NCBI GenBank assembly: GCA_024234075.1
Contig: JACKOV010000007.1
Location: 1-64,000 of the forward strand
DNA: 64,000 nt
Source: Nevskiaceae bacterium
Lineage (GTDB): Bacteria; Pseudomonadota; Gammaproteobacteria; Steroidobacterales; Steroidobacteraceae
Direction: 5' to 3'
Every line of letters starts with the position of its first letter. Within the stretch, counting starts at the first letter, position 1. A program made the translations under genes and the position numbers. The notes beneath the pieces are model-generated. The model was not told where the DNA came from. It saw nothing but the letters and a program-made list of their open reading frames with translations, and did not search any database. Below, piece after piece: positions 21,162-29,491 of this stretch.

Positions 21162-22097
21162 TCAGGGCAGATCGTCGATCTTGCGGCGTCTTTCGCTGGG
21201 GAAGACGTGCTCGGCCTTCAGGCCGAAATCGAGCGCGAGCGCGCTGGCGATATAGATCGAGGAATAAGTGCCGACCAGAATGCCGACGATGATCACCGCC
21301 GAGAAACCCTGCAGGGCCGCGCCACCAAACAGGTAGAGGATCACCACGACGATCAGCGTCGTGACGGCGGTCATGATGGTGCGCGACAGCGTCGAATTGA
21401 TCGATTCGTCCAGCACTTCGACCGGCGACAGGCGTCGATTGGCGGCGAAGCGCTCGCGGATACGATCGAACACCACGATGGTATCGTTCAGCGAATAGCC
21501 AATGACCGCCAGGATCGCCGCGACCACCGCGAGATCGAAAGGCATCTGGGTCGCCGCGAAAAAGCCCAGCACGATGATCGGGTCGTGCAACGCCGCGAGG
21601 ATCGCGCCGGCCGACAGACGCTGGGTATGAAACCGCAGCGCCACGTAGATGAAAATGAAGAAGATGGTGAACGCCACCGCCCAGATGGAGCTGGTGCGCA
21701 GTTCCTCGCCGATCTGCGGACCGACGACTTCGACGCGCTGCAGCCGGGCAGCCGGATCGACCTCGGCGACGACTTTGTCGAGCGCCGTGCGGATCTGCTC
21801 CGCCGTCTGCGACGCCACCGGCGGCAGACGCACCATGACATCGCGCGAAGAGCCAAAGTTCTGCACCTGCGCCTCATGGAAGCCCGCCGCGTCGAGCGCC
21901 GTGCGGACGCGATCGAGATCAGCCTCGCCCGGGAAGCTGATTTCAGCGGTCACGCCACCGGTGAAATCGACTGCGAGATTCAGGCCGCGAAATATCAGCA
22001 AGCCGATCGACAGCAGGATCATGGCAATCGATACCGAGTACCAGATCTTGCGCGTCCCCATGAAGGGGAAGTTGGTTTTATTCTTGAAAAACTCCAT
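21162..22097 (-). CDS. secF: Protein translocase subunit SecF
   Basis: With SecD it uses the proton gradient to pull proteins across the inner membrane. The 311 residues have an N-terminal TM helix, a periplasmic P1-like domain (FTGGVTAEISFPGEAD), and five more TM helices including AVVAAILAVIGYSLNDTIVVFDRIRE, the conserved proton-path region. It lies 22 bp downstream of secD in the queA-tgt-yajC-secD-secF order. Confidence 0.98.
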   Translation of the reverse strand: MEFFKNKTNFPFMGTRKIWYSVSIAMILLSIGLLIFRGLNLAVDFTGGVTAEISFPGEADLDRVRTALDAAGFHEAQVQNFGSSRDVMVRLPPVASQTAEQIRTALDKVVAEVDPAARLQRVEVVGPQIGEELRTSSIWAVAFTIFFIFIYVALRFHTQRLSAGAILAALHDPIIVLGFFAATQMPFDLAVVAAILAVIGYSLNDTIVVFDRIRERFAANRRLSPVEVLDESINSTLSRTIMTAVTTLIVVVILYLFGGAALQGFSAVIIVGILVGTYSSIYIASALALDFGLKAEHVFPSERRRKIDDLP

Positions 22098-22119
22098 CTG
22101 GAACTCCTCGGCGCGCAGC

Positions 22120-23991
22120 CTAGATCGGCAGCGTGGCGAGCTTGCGCTTGCCGCCGTACATCAGAGTAAGCAGCGCCCGGCTGCCCAGGATCGCCGTGAA
22201 CATCGAGGTCGCGATGCCGAGGCAGAGCGTGACGGCGAAGCCACGGATCGGGCCCGTGCCGAGCACCCAGAGCACGACACCCGCGATCAGGGTCGTGAGG
22301 TTGGAGTCAGCGATCGCCGAGAACGCCTTGTCGAAACCCTTGGTGATCGCGGTCTGTGGCGTGACCCCGTTGCGCAACTCCTCGCGGATGCGTTCGTAGA
22401 TCAGCACGTTGGCGTCGACGGCCATGCCCATGGTCAGCACGATGCCGGCGATGCCGGGCAGCGTCAGCGCCGCGCCGATGCCCGACAGCAGGGCCGCCAG
22501 CAGCACCACGTTGGCCAGCAGCACCAGGTTCGCGACCAGGCCGAAGACCCGGTAGTACAGCGCCATGAAGATGAAGATGCCCAGCAGACCGAGCGCCAAC
22601 GCCCGCACGCCCTTGTCGATGTTCTCCTGACCGAGCGACGGACCGATCACCCGCTCCTCGACGACGAAGATCGGCGCGGCCAAGGCGCCGGCGCGCAGCA
22701 GCAGCGCCAGCTCGCGGGCTTCGGCCGGGTTCAGGCCGGTGATCTGGAAATTGTTGGAGAAGATGCCCTGGATGGTCGCCGTGTTGATGACCTTCTCGTC
22801 GCGCACGTCGCGCTGCACCTTCTCACCGCCGACCTCGATTTCCTCGCGGCGCTGCTCGATGAACACCACGGCCATCGGCTTCTTGAGGTTGGCGCGGGTG
22901 GTGCGCAGCATCTCCTCGCCGCCCAGCGCATCGAGCCGCACCGACACGCCCGGGCCGTCCTGGGTGGCGGCGGTGGTCGCATCGACCAGCTGATCGCCGG
23001 TGACGATGATGTCGCGCTTCAGCAGCACCGGCTGACCGTTGCGGTCCTGGTAGAGCTTGGAGCCGACCGGCGCGCGGCGGCGCTGAACGGCATCGGTGAC
23101 GCTGTTCTGCACGTCGACCAGGCGGAACTCCAGAGTCGCGACCTTGCCGAGGATATCCTTGACTTCGGCCGAGTTCTGCACGCCGGGCAACTGCACGTTG
23201 ATGCGGTCGACACCCTGGCGCTGCACGATCGGCTCGGACACGCCGAGTTCGTTGACGCGGTTGCGCAGCGTCGTCAGGTTCTGCTGGATCGCGTAGTCCT
23301 GGCGTTCCTTGATCTGCGCCGCAGTGAGCACCGTCTCGATCACGCTGGTGCCGGCTTCCCCACCCTGCACGTCGAAGGTCAGGTCGGGCAGCGCACGGCG
23401 CAAAGTGGCTCGCGCCGCATCGACATCGGAACCCGGCGCGAGCGTGATCCGCAGACCGTTCGGTCGCTGGCTGTCACGCGTCACCTGGACAATGTCGGTG
23501 ATGCCGATCTTGTCCTGGCCGAGCGCGCGCCGGAAGTCCTGCTCGCGTACCTGCAGCAACTGCGCGACTGCCCCCTCGATATCGACCTGATAGAGTAGAT
23601 AGAGGCCGCCGCGCAGGTCCAGGCCCAGCGGCATCGGCCGCAAGCCGACCTTGCGCAGCCAGTCCGGCGCTCGCGAGGCGAACGACAGCGCCGTGACGTA
23701 CTGGTCGGCGAAGGTCGAGTTGACCGCATCCCGCGCCTTCAGCTGGTTCGGCACGTCGGCGAAATGCAGCATCAAACGGCCATCGTCGACATAGCTGCGC
23801 GAGAACTCTATGCCGCGGCCGTGCAGCGCTTCCTCGACCTGCTGGCGACCGGCGACGTCGACCGCCGCGCGATCCTTGCGTGCGACCTGCAGCGCCGCAT
23901 CTTCACCGAACACGTTCGGCAGGGCGAACAGCAGACCCAGCACGACGACGGTCGCGACCAGGATGTACTTCCAGCGGGGGTACTCGAGCAT
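22120..23991 (-). CDS. secD: Protein translocase subunit SecD
   Basis: The larger SecDF subunit, 623 residues. It has an N-terminal TM segment (YILVATVVVLGLLFALP), a large periplasmic domain with DLRGGLYLLYQVD and the P1 head (VNELGVSEPIVQRQGVDRI), and a C-terminal six-helix bundle with GMAVDANVLIYERIREEL. All expected parts are present and the length is normal. It is cotranscribed with yajC upstream and secF downstream. Confidence 0.98.
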   Translation of the reverse strand: MLEYPRWKYILVATVVVLGLLFALPNVFGEDAALQVARKDRAAVDVAGRQQVEEALHGRGIEFSRSYVDDGRLMLHFADVPNQLKARDAVNSTFADQYVTALSFASRAPDWLRKVGLRPMPLGLDLRGGLYLLYQVDIEGAVAQLLQVREQDFRRALGQDKIGITDIVQVTRDSQRPNGLRITLAPGSDVDAARATLRRALPDLTFDVQGGEAGTSVIETVLTAAQIKERQDYAIQQNLTTLRNRVNELGVSEPIVQRQGVDRINVQLPGVQNSAEVKDILGKVATLEFRLVDVQNSVTDAVQRRRAPVGSKLYQDRNGQPVLLKRDIIVTGDQLVDATTAATQDGPGVSVRLDALGGEEMLRTTRANLKKPMAVVFIEQRREEIEVGGEKVQRDVRDEKVINTATIQGIFSNNFQITGLNPAEARELALLLRAGALAAPIFVVEERVIGPSLGQENIDKGVRALALGLLGIFIFMALYYRVFGLVANLVLLANVVLLAALLSGIGAALTLPGIAGIVLTMGMAVDANVLIYERIREELRNGVTPQTAITKGFDKAFSAIADSNLTTLIAGVVLWVLGTGPIRGFAVTLCLGIATSMFTAILGSRALLTLMYGGKRKLATLPI

Positions 23992-24027
23992 GCAGGCGAA
24001 CCTTGGTCGAAGGGAGGCAGCTGGCGC

Positions 24028-24360
24028 TCAGGCGCCCTTCAGCGTGCCTTTGGGCATCAGCGAGGTGATCTGGTGCTTCTGGATCTTGATCCGCACGCCA
24101 TCGGCGATCTCGATGGTCGTGAAGTTGTCGCCGACCTCGACCACGCGGCCGAGTATGCCGCCGGCCGTCACGACCTCGTCGCCGGCCGCGAGCCGGCCGA
24201 GCATCGCCTGGTGCTCCTTGGCCTTTTTCTGCTGCGGCCGGATCAGCAGGAAATAGAAGATGACGATGAACAGCACCATCATCAGCAGTGGCGCGAACTG
24301 GCCGCCCGCTGCCGGGGCACCGGCCGCCTGGGCGTAGGCTTCAGGAATCAGTCCATTCAT
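24028..24360 (-). CDS. yajC: Preprotein translocase subunit YajC
   Basis: A small accessory membrane protein of the SecDF complex, 110 residues. A single TM helix (LLMMVLFIVIFYFLLIRPQQ) is followed by the signature KKAKEHQAMLGRLAAGDEVVTAGGI and a small beta domain. It lies between tgt and secD as in most proteobacteria. Confidence 0.97.
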   Translation of the reverse strand: MNGLIPEAYAQAAGAPAAGGQFAPLLMMVLFIVIFYFLLIRPQQKKAKEHQAMLGRLAAGDEVVTAGGILGRVVEVGDNFTTIEIADGVRIKIQKHQITSLMPKGTLKGA

Positions 24361-24387
24361 GGGTTCACCCCCGTCAAAGGGCGCGGA

Positions 24388-25536
24388 TTATGCCACAGCC
24401 CCGGGGGATACCTGCCGCCTGGCAAGGAACTCCCGGACGAACCCCTGCAGCCCCCCCGCCTCGATCGCGGCCCGCAGGTCCCGCATCAGGGCCAGGTAGA
24501 AGTGCAGGTTGTGGAGCGTGTTCAGGCGCGACCCGAGGATCTCGTTGCAGCGGTCGAGATGGCGCAGATAGGCCCGGGAATAGTTCCGACAGGTGTAGCA
24601 AGCACACGCTTCGTCGATCGGCAGGGGGTCCTTCTGATGGGCGGCATTGCGGATATTGATCACCCCGGTGGAGGTGAACAGATGGCCGTTGCGCGCATGC
24701 CGGGTCGGCATCACGCAGTCGAACATGTCCACCCCCCGCAGTACCGCGGCGACGATGTCCTCGGGACGCCCCACCCCCATCAGGTAGCGCGGCCGGTCCG
24801 CCGGCATGGCGGGCAGCAGCGCATCGAGCACCGCCAGCCGCTCCGGCTCCGGTTCGCCTACCGCGAGGCCGCCGATCGCCAGCCCCGCGATGCTCCCCGG
24901 CGAACCGGCATCGATCTCGAGCAGGGCCTCGAGCGAGCGCTGGCGCAGATCCAGGTACATGCCTCCCTGCACGATGCCGAACAGCGCGCCGGGCGGCGAC
25001 GTCGCGTGGTAGTGGTCGCGACCGCGCCGCGCCCAGCGCATCGAGCGCTCCATCGAGACCTCGGCTGCCGCATAGGTCGCCGGCCAGGCCGTGCAATCGT
25101 CGAACATCATCGCGATGTCCGAGCCCAGCAGGCGCTGCACCTGCATCGAATCCTCGGGCGTGAGCCGGACCTCGCTGCCGTCGATCGGCGAGCGGAACCG
25201 CACACCCTCCTCGGTGATCTTGCGCAGTTTCGCCAGGCTGAAGACCTGGAACCCGCCGGAGTCGGTCAGGATCGGCCGCTGCCAGTGCATGAAGCGGTGC
25301 AGCCCGCCGAGCTCGGCCACGGTCGCGGCTCCGGGGCGCAGCATCAGATGGAAGGTATTGCCGAGCACGATCTGCGCGCCGAGCTGCTCGAGTTCCTCCG
25401 GCGTCATCGCCTTGACTGTGCCGTAGGTGCCGACCGGCATGAACGCCGGTGTATCGAAACTGCCATGCGCGGCCCGCACGCGGCCGCGACGTGCCGCACC
25501 ATCGGTGGCCAGCAACTCGAAGTCGAGATTGATCAT
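24388..25536 (-). CDS. tgt: tRNA-guanine transglycosylase
   Basis: Exchanges guanine-34 for preQ1 in tRNAs with GUN anticodons during queuosine synthesis; 382 residues. Visible features are the start region FDTPAFMPVGTYGTVKAM, substrate site TDSGGFQVFSLAKLRK, catalytic aspartate region GVDMFDCVMPTRHARNG and the zinc ligands in CACYTCRNYSRAYLRHL. Its start overlaps the queA stop (ATGA), so the two queuosine enzymes are translationally coupled. Confidence 0.98.
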   Translation of the reverse strand: MINLDFELLATDGAARRGRVRAAHGSFDTPAFMPVGTYGTVKAMTPEELEQLGAQIVLGNTFHLMLRPGAATVAELGGLHRFMHWQRPILTDSGGFQVFSLAKLRKITEEGVRFRSPIDGSEVRLTPEDSMQVQRLLGSDIAMMFDDCTAWPATYAAAEVSMERSMRWARRGRDHYHATSPPGALFGIVQGGMYLDLRQRSLEALLEIDAGSPGSIAGLAIGGLAVGEPEPERLAVLDALLPAMPADRPRYLMGVGRPEDIVAAVLRGVDMFDCVMPTRHARNGHLFTSTGVINIRNAAHQKDPLPIDEACACYTCRNYSRAYLRHLDRCNEILGSRLNTLHNLHFYLALMRDLRAAIEAGGLQGFVREFLARRQVSPGAVA

Positions 25537-26597
25537 GGGGCAGGCTCGGCGCCCGCCGGCGCACTGCCCTGCGCAGCCCGGGCCAGAAACATGGCGTCAC
25601 CATAGCTGAAGAAGCGGTAGCGGCTGGCCACGGCATGCCGATAGGCGGCCAGCGTGGCATCGCGGCCGGCGAAAGCACAGACCAGCATCAGCAAGGTCGA
25701 CTCCGACAGGTGGAAGTTGGTCAGCAATGCGTCGACGACCCGCCAGCGATAGCCCGGCAGGATGAAAATATCGGTCTCGCGGCGCCCCGGGCGCAGTCGT
25801 CCGTCGGGATCGGCAGCGGACTCGAGCGTGCGGGCCACGGTAGTGCCGACGGCGATCACCCGCCGCCCGGCTGCCCGCGCCGCCGCCACCGCCTCGCAGG
25901 TCGCCGCCGGGACTTCGGTGGATTCGGCATGCATCCGGTGCTGCGCCGGATCCAGGGTACGCACCGGCTGGAACGTGCCGGCGCCGACGTGCAGGGTCAC
26001 GGTCGCGCGCCGCACCCCGAGCGCATCCAGCTGCGCCAGCAAGGCTGCATCGAAATGCAGACTGGCGGTCGGTGCCGCCACCGAGCCGGGGACGCGCGCC
26101 AGCAGGCTCTGGTAGCGCTCGCGGTCGGCGGCATCGGCGGCCCTCTCGATGTACGGCGGCAGCGGCACCTCGCCATGCCGCTCCAGGAATTCGAGCGGCG
26201 GCGCCGGCATGCGCACCCGCCACAGATCGGCGTCTCGCCCGAGGATCACGACCGGCCCACCGGCGGTCTCGAGTGCGGCGCCGTCCCTCAGGCCCTTGCC
26301 GCCGCGGATCTGCACCAGCGCCTCATCGCCACCGATGGCGCGCTCCAGCAGCAGCTCCACCCGCCCACCGGTGGGTTTGCGCGCCGGCAACCGCGCCGGC
26401 ACCACACGCGTGTCGTTGAACACCAGCAGATCGCCCGGCGCGAGCAGCGACGGCAGGTCGGCGATCTGCAGATCGCGCAGCGGCGGCACCGCCCCCGCGG
26501 GGTCGAGCACGAGCAGCCGCGACGCCGCGCGCGATGGCAACGGACGCTGGGCGATCAGCTCGGCAGGCAGGTCGAAGGCGAAATCGGAGCGGCGCAC
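25533..26597 (-). CDS. queA: S-adenosylmethionine:tRNA ribosyltransferase-isomerase QueA
   Basis: Adds the epoxyqueuosine ribose moiety from SAM to preQ1-tRNA. The start is GTG at 26597 (354 residues), since family members begin RxSDFxFDLPxELIAQRPL; the frame runs on to 26735 without homology and into the tRNA promoter. Motifs include DLLVFNDTRVVPARL, LHVGAGTFQPV and TNFHLSESTLLMLVCAF. It is divergent from the intron-bearing tRNA-Leu gene 97 bp away. Confidence 0.96.
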   Translation of the reverse strand: MRRSDFAFDLPAELIAQRPLPSRAASRLLVLDPAGAVPPLRDLQIADLPSLLAPGDLLVFNDTRVVPARLPARKPTGGRVELLLERAIGGDEALVQIRGGKGLRDGAALETAGGPVVILGRDADLWRVRMPAPPLEFLERHGEVPLPPYIERAADAADRERYQSLLARVPGSVAAPTASLHFDAALLAQLDALGVRRATVTLHVGAGTFQPVRTLDPAQHRMHAESTEVPAATCEAVAAARAAGRRVIAVGTTVARTLESAADPDGRLRPGRRETDIFILPGYRWRVVDALLTNFHLSESTLLMLVCAFAGRDATLAAYRHAVASRYRFFSYGDAMFLARAAQGSAPAGAEPAP

Positions 26598-26678
26598 GAG
26601 GCCGGTATGGTAGGCAAGCCGCGGCACTCTTTCACGCTGAATCGTCGCTGCGGCGGCGAAAAAAGGGTCACAAACCTC

Positions 26679-26684
26679 TATACT
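26679..26684 (+). promoter_or_regulatory. -10 element of tRNA-Leu
   Basis: TATACT lies 10 bases before the first base of the tRNA, with a GC-rich discriminator (TGCCGCGTCTGCCCG) of the kind linked to stringent control of tRNA genes. No good -35 hexamer is seen at the right spacing (GCGAAA at 26656-26661). Confidence 0.5.
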
Positions 26685-26694
26685 TGCCGCGTCT

Positions 26695-27018
26695 GCCCGA
26701 GTGGCGGAATTGGTAGACGCAGTGGACTCAGACAAAATTTGAGCCCTCCGGGGGAAACCTCGAAGGTGAAGCCCGTCAAACTCGGCGAAGGCCCTGGACG
26801 ACCCGTCCGAGCTAATGCCGAGCCAAGCCCTGAACCCGAAAGGACCAGGGAAGGTGTAGAGAGCAGACGGCGGGCACCTACGGCCGCAAGGCTATGGTGA
26901 AGGCGTGCTCCAGACCACGAACGGCGCTTCTTCGGGGGCGGCGGCGGCGAAAGCCGAAGTGGGAAGAAAATCCACCGCTGTAAAAAGCGTGTCGGTTCGA
27001 CTCCGACCTCGGGCACCA
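26695..27018 (+). tRNA. tRNA-Leu(CAA), interrupted by a group I intron
   Basis: The 5' exon is 26695-26729 and the 3' exon is 26967-27018, giving a mature 87-nt tRNA with encoded CCA. Acceptor arms GCCCGAG/CTCGGGC pair fully. The D arm is GCG-GAATTGGTAGA-CGC and the anticodon stem is GTGGA/TCCAC. After removal of the insert the loop reads CTCAAAA, that is anticodon CAA for codon UUG. The long variable arm CGCT-GTAAAA-AGCG marks it as class II (Leu), and the T arm is GTCGG-TTCGACT-CCGAC. Reading the unspliced DNA would suggest a false CAG anticodon. A terminator follows 8 nt after CCA. Confidence 0.93.
26730..26966 (+). ncRNA. Group I self-splicing intron (IC3-like) in tRNA-Leu
   Basis: A 237-nt insert in the anticodon loop between C34 and A35, ending in the expected terminal G (26966). 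P1 is CTCAGA (26727-26732) with the guide TTTGAG (26738-26743). P4 is CTCGGC (26781-26786) with GCCGAG (26817-26822). P7 is GAGCA (26861-26865) with TGCTC (26906-26910). Core strings such as AATGCCGAGCCAAGC, GGTGTAGAGAGCAGACGGC and CTATGGTGAAGGC closely resemble the Azoarcus tRNA-Ile intron as I recall it; P7 there is GACUA/UAGUC, so the pairing covaries. No homing endonuclease frame fits. It should excise itself with a guanosine cofactor. Confidence 0.93.
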
Positions 27019-27025
27019 ATTCGGA

Positions 27026-27057
27026 GGCCATCCCCATCTAGTCGGGGATGGCCTTTT
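27026..27057 (+). terminator. Intrinsic terminator of tRNA-Leu
   Basis: A perfect 10-bp stem GGCCATCCCC / GGGGATGGCC with an 8-nt loop is followed by TTTT. It begins 8 nt after the tRNA CCA end. It overlaps the tail of the DUF2274 relic on the other strand. Confidence 0.85.
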
Positions 27058-27251
27058 CATCTCGGCGCGGAACGCTTCGCGCCGACTCCGTTCGCCTGAA
27101 TCCCCGTTCCCGCGCCATGAACGCCTCCAGCATGTGCAGGATCAGCATTGTCGCGTCAACAGCCTCCCCATAGGCCTGCGCATCAGGAAAAAGTCAGCTT
27201 GATGGTCTCGGTCTCGGGCAACGGCCCAAGTCGCAGCCTGCTCGAGGTCAT
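27038..27251 (-). pseudogene. DUF2274 gene remnant (conjugative-element relic)
   Basis: From ATG 27251 the minus strand reads MTSSRLRLGPLPETETIKLTF, then Ser and a TGA. In the shifted frame immediately after, it reads DAQAYGEAVDATMLILHMLE and continues AFMARERGFRR to a TAG at 27038-27040. Both halves match the beginning and end of DUF2274 proteins, small proteins encoded beside trbI in Trb-type conjugative elements. The middle is missing, with a frameshift at the joint, so the gene is dead. It abuts the 3' end of a tRNA gene, a common integration site, and is probably the scar of a departed or decayed element. Confidence 0.7.
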
Positions 27252-27458
27252 CGTGACGAACCTCTCTGGAAGAACAGCGGCTGGCGCTACATTCTCACTT
27301 TAGATGTTCAACTGCGCCGCGATCTGCATCCGCGGCCACGCAACGCGTGCCGACTCGACCGCGGATGCTGCAGAGTCTCCACAATCACCTGATCGCACAT
27401 CTCGCTATGATTGGTGCTGCCAGGGCGTGGCACGCGCCTGATCGAGCCCAACCGACCG
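27252..27458. other. Noncoding stretch between relic and Nudix gene
   Basis: Together with the relic this makes a 440-bp gap with no intact gene. I see no clear promoter, repeat or recognisable coding remnant in 27252-27458. A short open reading on the plus strand (about 27252-27392) matches nothing I know. Confidence 0.4.
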
Positions 27459-28001
27459 ATGAACTACTGCAGCGATTGCGGCGCGCCCGTCGAGACCCTG
27501 ATCCCCGCCGGCGACCATCTGCCGCGTTACGTCTGCACCCGCTGCCAGACGATCCACTACCAGAACCCCAAGCTGGTGGTCGGTTGCGTGCCCGAATACG
27601 AAGGCCAGCTGCTGATCTGCCGACGCGCGATCGAGCCGCGCCGTGGCTACTGGACGGTACCCGCCGGCTTCATGGAGAACGGTGAGACCCTGCAGCAAGC
27701 AGCCGCCCGTGAGTCGCAGGAAGAGGCCCTGGCCGACGTCGAGATCGGTTCGCTGCTGACGGTGGTGCACGTGCTGCACGCCCACCAGGTGCACGTGTTC
27801 TTCCGCGCGCGGCTGCGCTCGACCGAGGTCGGCGCAGGCCCCGAGAGTCTCGAGGTCAAGCTGATCCGGCCGGCGGAGATTCCCTGGTCCGAACTGGCGT
27901 TCCCGAGTACCGAGTTCACCCTGCGCCGCTACCTCGAGGACCTGGCGCGAAACGAGGAAGGGCATCATTTCGCCGAACTGGAGCGGCGGCTACCGACCTG
28001 A
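27459..28001 (+). CDS. Nudix hydrolase with N-terminal zinc ribbon
   Basis: 180 residues. The N-terminus has a zinc ribbon (CSDCG near residue 4 and CTRC near 29) as in NADH-pyrophosphatase-type and related Nudix proteins. The Nudix box is seen in GFMENGETLQQAAARESQEE, continuing into A, which fits GX5EX7REUXEEXGU with Ala at the last positions. The substrate is likely a nucleotide or dinucleotide pyrophosphate but cannot be fixed. The ATG at 27459 fits the family; the frame is open about 50 bases further upstream. It precedes fdxA on the same strand with 167 bp between. Confidence 0.9.
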   Translation: MNYCSDCGAPVETLIPAGDHLPRYVCTRCQTIHYQNPKLVVGCVPEYEGQLLICRRAIEPRRGYWTVPAGFMENGETLQQAAARESQEEALADVEIGSLLTVVHVLHAHQVHVFFRARLRSTEVGAGPESLEVKLIRPAEIPWSELAFPSTEFTLRRYLEDLARNEEGHHFAELERRLPT

Positions 28002-28168
28002 AGGCCTGCCGCTCTGCGGTGGCGCTGCCCGAATAGCGACCGCGACCGGCAGGCATCGCCACGTCGTGGACGTGGAAGGGGCGGAAGCCATGGCATCATA
28101 CGGGCCTCGTGCGATTGCGACAGCCTTGCTGCCATCGCTGCCCTCCGTTGCCGCCCGAAGGATTGCCC

Positions 28169-28492
28169 ATGACGTTCGTCGTCACTGAAAACTGCATCAA
28201 GTGCAAGTACATGGACTGCGTCGAGGTCTGCCCGGTGGATTGTTTCCATGAAGGACCGAACTTCCTGGTCATCGATCCGGACGAGTGCATCGACTGCACG
28301 CTCTGCGAGCCCGAATGCCCGGCCGAAGCGATCTTTTCCGAGGACGAGCTGCCGTCCGGTCAGGAGCATTTCAAGAAGCTCAATGCCGACCTCGCCCGGG
28401 GCTGGCCGGTGATCACCGAAAAGGGTGAGGAGCCCGCCGACGCCAAGGAATGGGACGGCAAGCCGGACAAGCTCAAGCTGCTGGAGCGCTGA
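28169..28492 (+). CDS. fdxA: Seven-iron ferredoxin FdxA
   Basis: A low-potential electron carrier holding one [3Fe-4S] and one [4Fe-4S] cluster; 107 residues, the exact family length. Cluster ligands are in CIKCKYMDCVEVCPVDC and CIDCTLCEPECP. The C-terminal helix region EHFKKLNADLARGWPVIT is typical of the Azotobacter FdI-like FdxA family. The start ATG 28169 follows a purine-rich GAAGGA site. The partner enzyme is unknown. Confidence 0.97.
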   Translation: MTFVVTENCIKCKYMDCVEVCPVDCFHEGPNFLVIDPDECIDCTLCEPECPAEAIFSEDELPSGQEHFKKLNADLARGWPVITEKGEEPADAKEWDGKPDKLKLLER

Positions 28493-28501
28493 GCGCCTCG
28501 G

Positions 28502-29317
28502 TCAACGACCGATCGATTGCAGCCGCTTGGCCAGCGTCGCCGGCGGCACGTAGCCCGGTAGCATGTCGCCGTTGGCGAGCAGGATCGCCGGCGTGCCGCG
28601 CAGACCGATTTCCTGCCCCAGTTCGTAGTCGTGATCGACCGGCGTCGTGCCGCATTTGGCCAGCTTGATCGCCTCGCCGCGCTTGGCGCGCGTCAGGGCA
28701 TCGTTGCGGTTCGGCGAGCACCAGACGGCGACCGCCTTGTCCCAGGACTCGGTGTCCGGCCCGGTGCGCGGAAAGAACAGGTAGCGCACGCGAATGCCGA
28801 GCTCGTTGTATTTCGCGATCTCGCTGTGCAGCTTGCGGCAGTAGCCGCAATCGATGTCGGTGAACACTGTGATGGTGTATTTCGGATCCTTCGGCGCGAA
28901 CACGACCATCTGCGATTCGGGCACCGACTTGATCAGCTCGAGCCGCGCGTCGCGGCGGCGGCGCTCACTGAGATTGGTGTCGGTGGGGATCTCGTAGAGG
29001 TCGCCGGCAAACGCGTAGCGGCCATCGGCGGTCACGTAGATGATCTCGGCGCCGCGGGCCAGCTCCCAGACCCCTGGAATCGGCGACTGGCGGAAATCGT
29101 CGGCCTTGGTGCCCGGAATTTTCTTGGCGAGTGCGGGGCGCGGATCGCCCGCACTGGCCGATGCGGGGGCGGCAACGGTTGCGGCTGCCGCCGGGGCAGC
29201 CGTGATCGATGCGGCACCGGAGGGGCTCGGCTGCTGCTGCGCGACGGCCACTGCAACCGCCAGGCCCGTTCCCGCAGCCAACAGCGACAGGAGGGTGCGA
29301 ATCCCGAGGTTCTTCAT
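28502..29317 (-). CDS. dsbC: Thiol:disulfide interchange protein DsbC family
   Basis: A periplasmic disulfide isomerase of 271 residues. A signal peptide (LLSLLAAGTGLAVAVAVAQQ) is followed by an unusually long Ala/Ser/Pro linker of about 30 residues. A dimerisation domain comes next (DDFRQSPIPGVWELARGAEIIYV), then a thioredoxin fold with the active site DIDCGYCRKL. The second structural cysteine pair of DsbC is visible as VWCSPN and LAKCGTT, and the cis-Pro loop as RGTPAI. It lies downstream of xerD, the conserved xerD-dsbC order. Confidence 0.95.
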   Translation of the reverse strand: MKNLGIRTLLSLLAAGTGLAVAVAVAQQQPSPSGAASITAAPAAAATVAAPASASAGDPRPALAKKIPGTKADDFRQSPIPGVWELARGAEIIYVTADGRYAFAGDLYEIPTDTNLSERRRRDARLELIKSVPESQMVVFAPKDPKYTITVFTDIDCGYCRKLHSEIAKYNELGIRVRYLFFPRTGPDTESWDKAVAVWCSPNRNDALTRAKRGEAIKLAKCGTTPVDHDYELGQEIGLRGTPAILLANGDMLPGYVPPATLAKRLQSIGR

Positions 29318-29491
29318 GCCGACGACCGTCCGTTGATACTCGAGCAGAGCTGGGATCCAGCTTCGAAATGCAATGCTGGATCGGACCGGCCACCACGGCG
29401 AAGGTTCGCCAGGCCGGGCGCAATGCCGGCGGATTCTAGCAGAAGCGGCTTGCGACGCCCCGCCGAGACTGGGCGCCGACTGCCGGCGGGT

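Noticed and set aside
26727..26733. tRNA-Leu with anticodon CAG, read from the uninterrupted DNA (CTCAGAC loop)
   Set aside because: The stem GTGGA has its partner TCCAC only 240 bases later. With the intron removed the loop is CTCAAAA, so CAG is an artefact of the intron's first bases.
26694..27037. Protein-coding frames across the tRNA/intron region on both strands
   Set aside because: The RNA structure, group I core motifs and terminator explain the sequence; the frames match no protein family.
28059..28075. Hairpin CCACGTC-GTG-GACGTGG after the Nudix gene
   Set aside because: The stem is only 7 bp, 58 nt past the stop and without a T-run; too weak to call a terminator.
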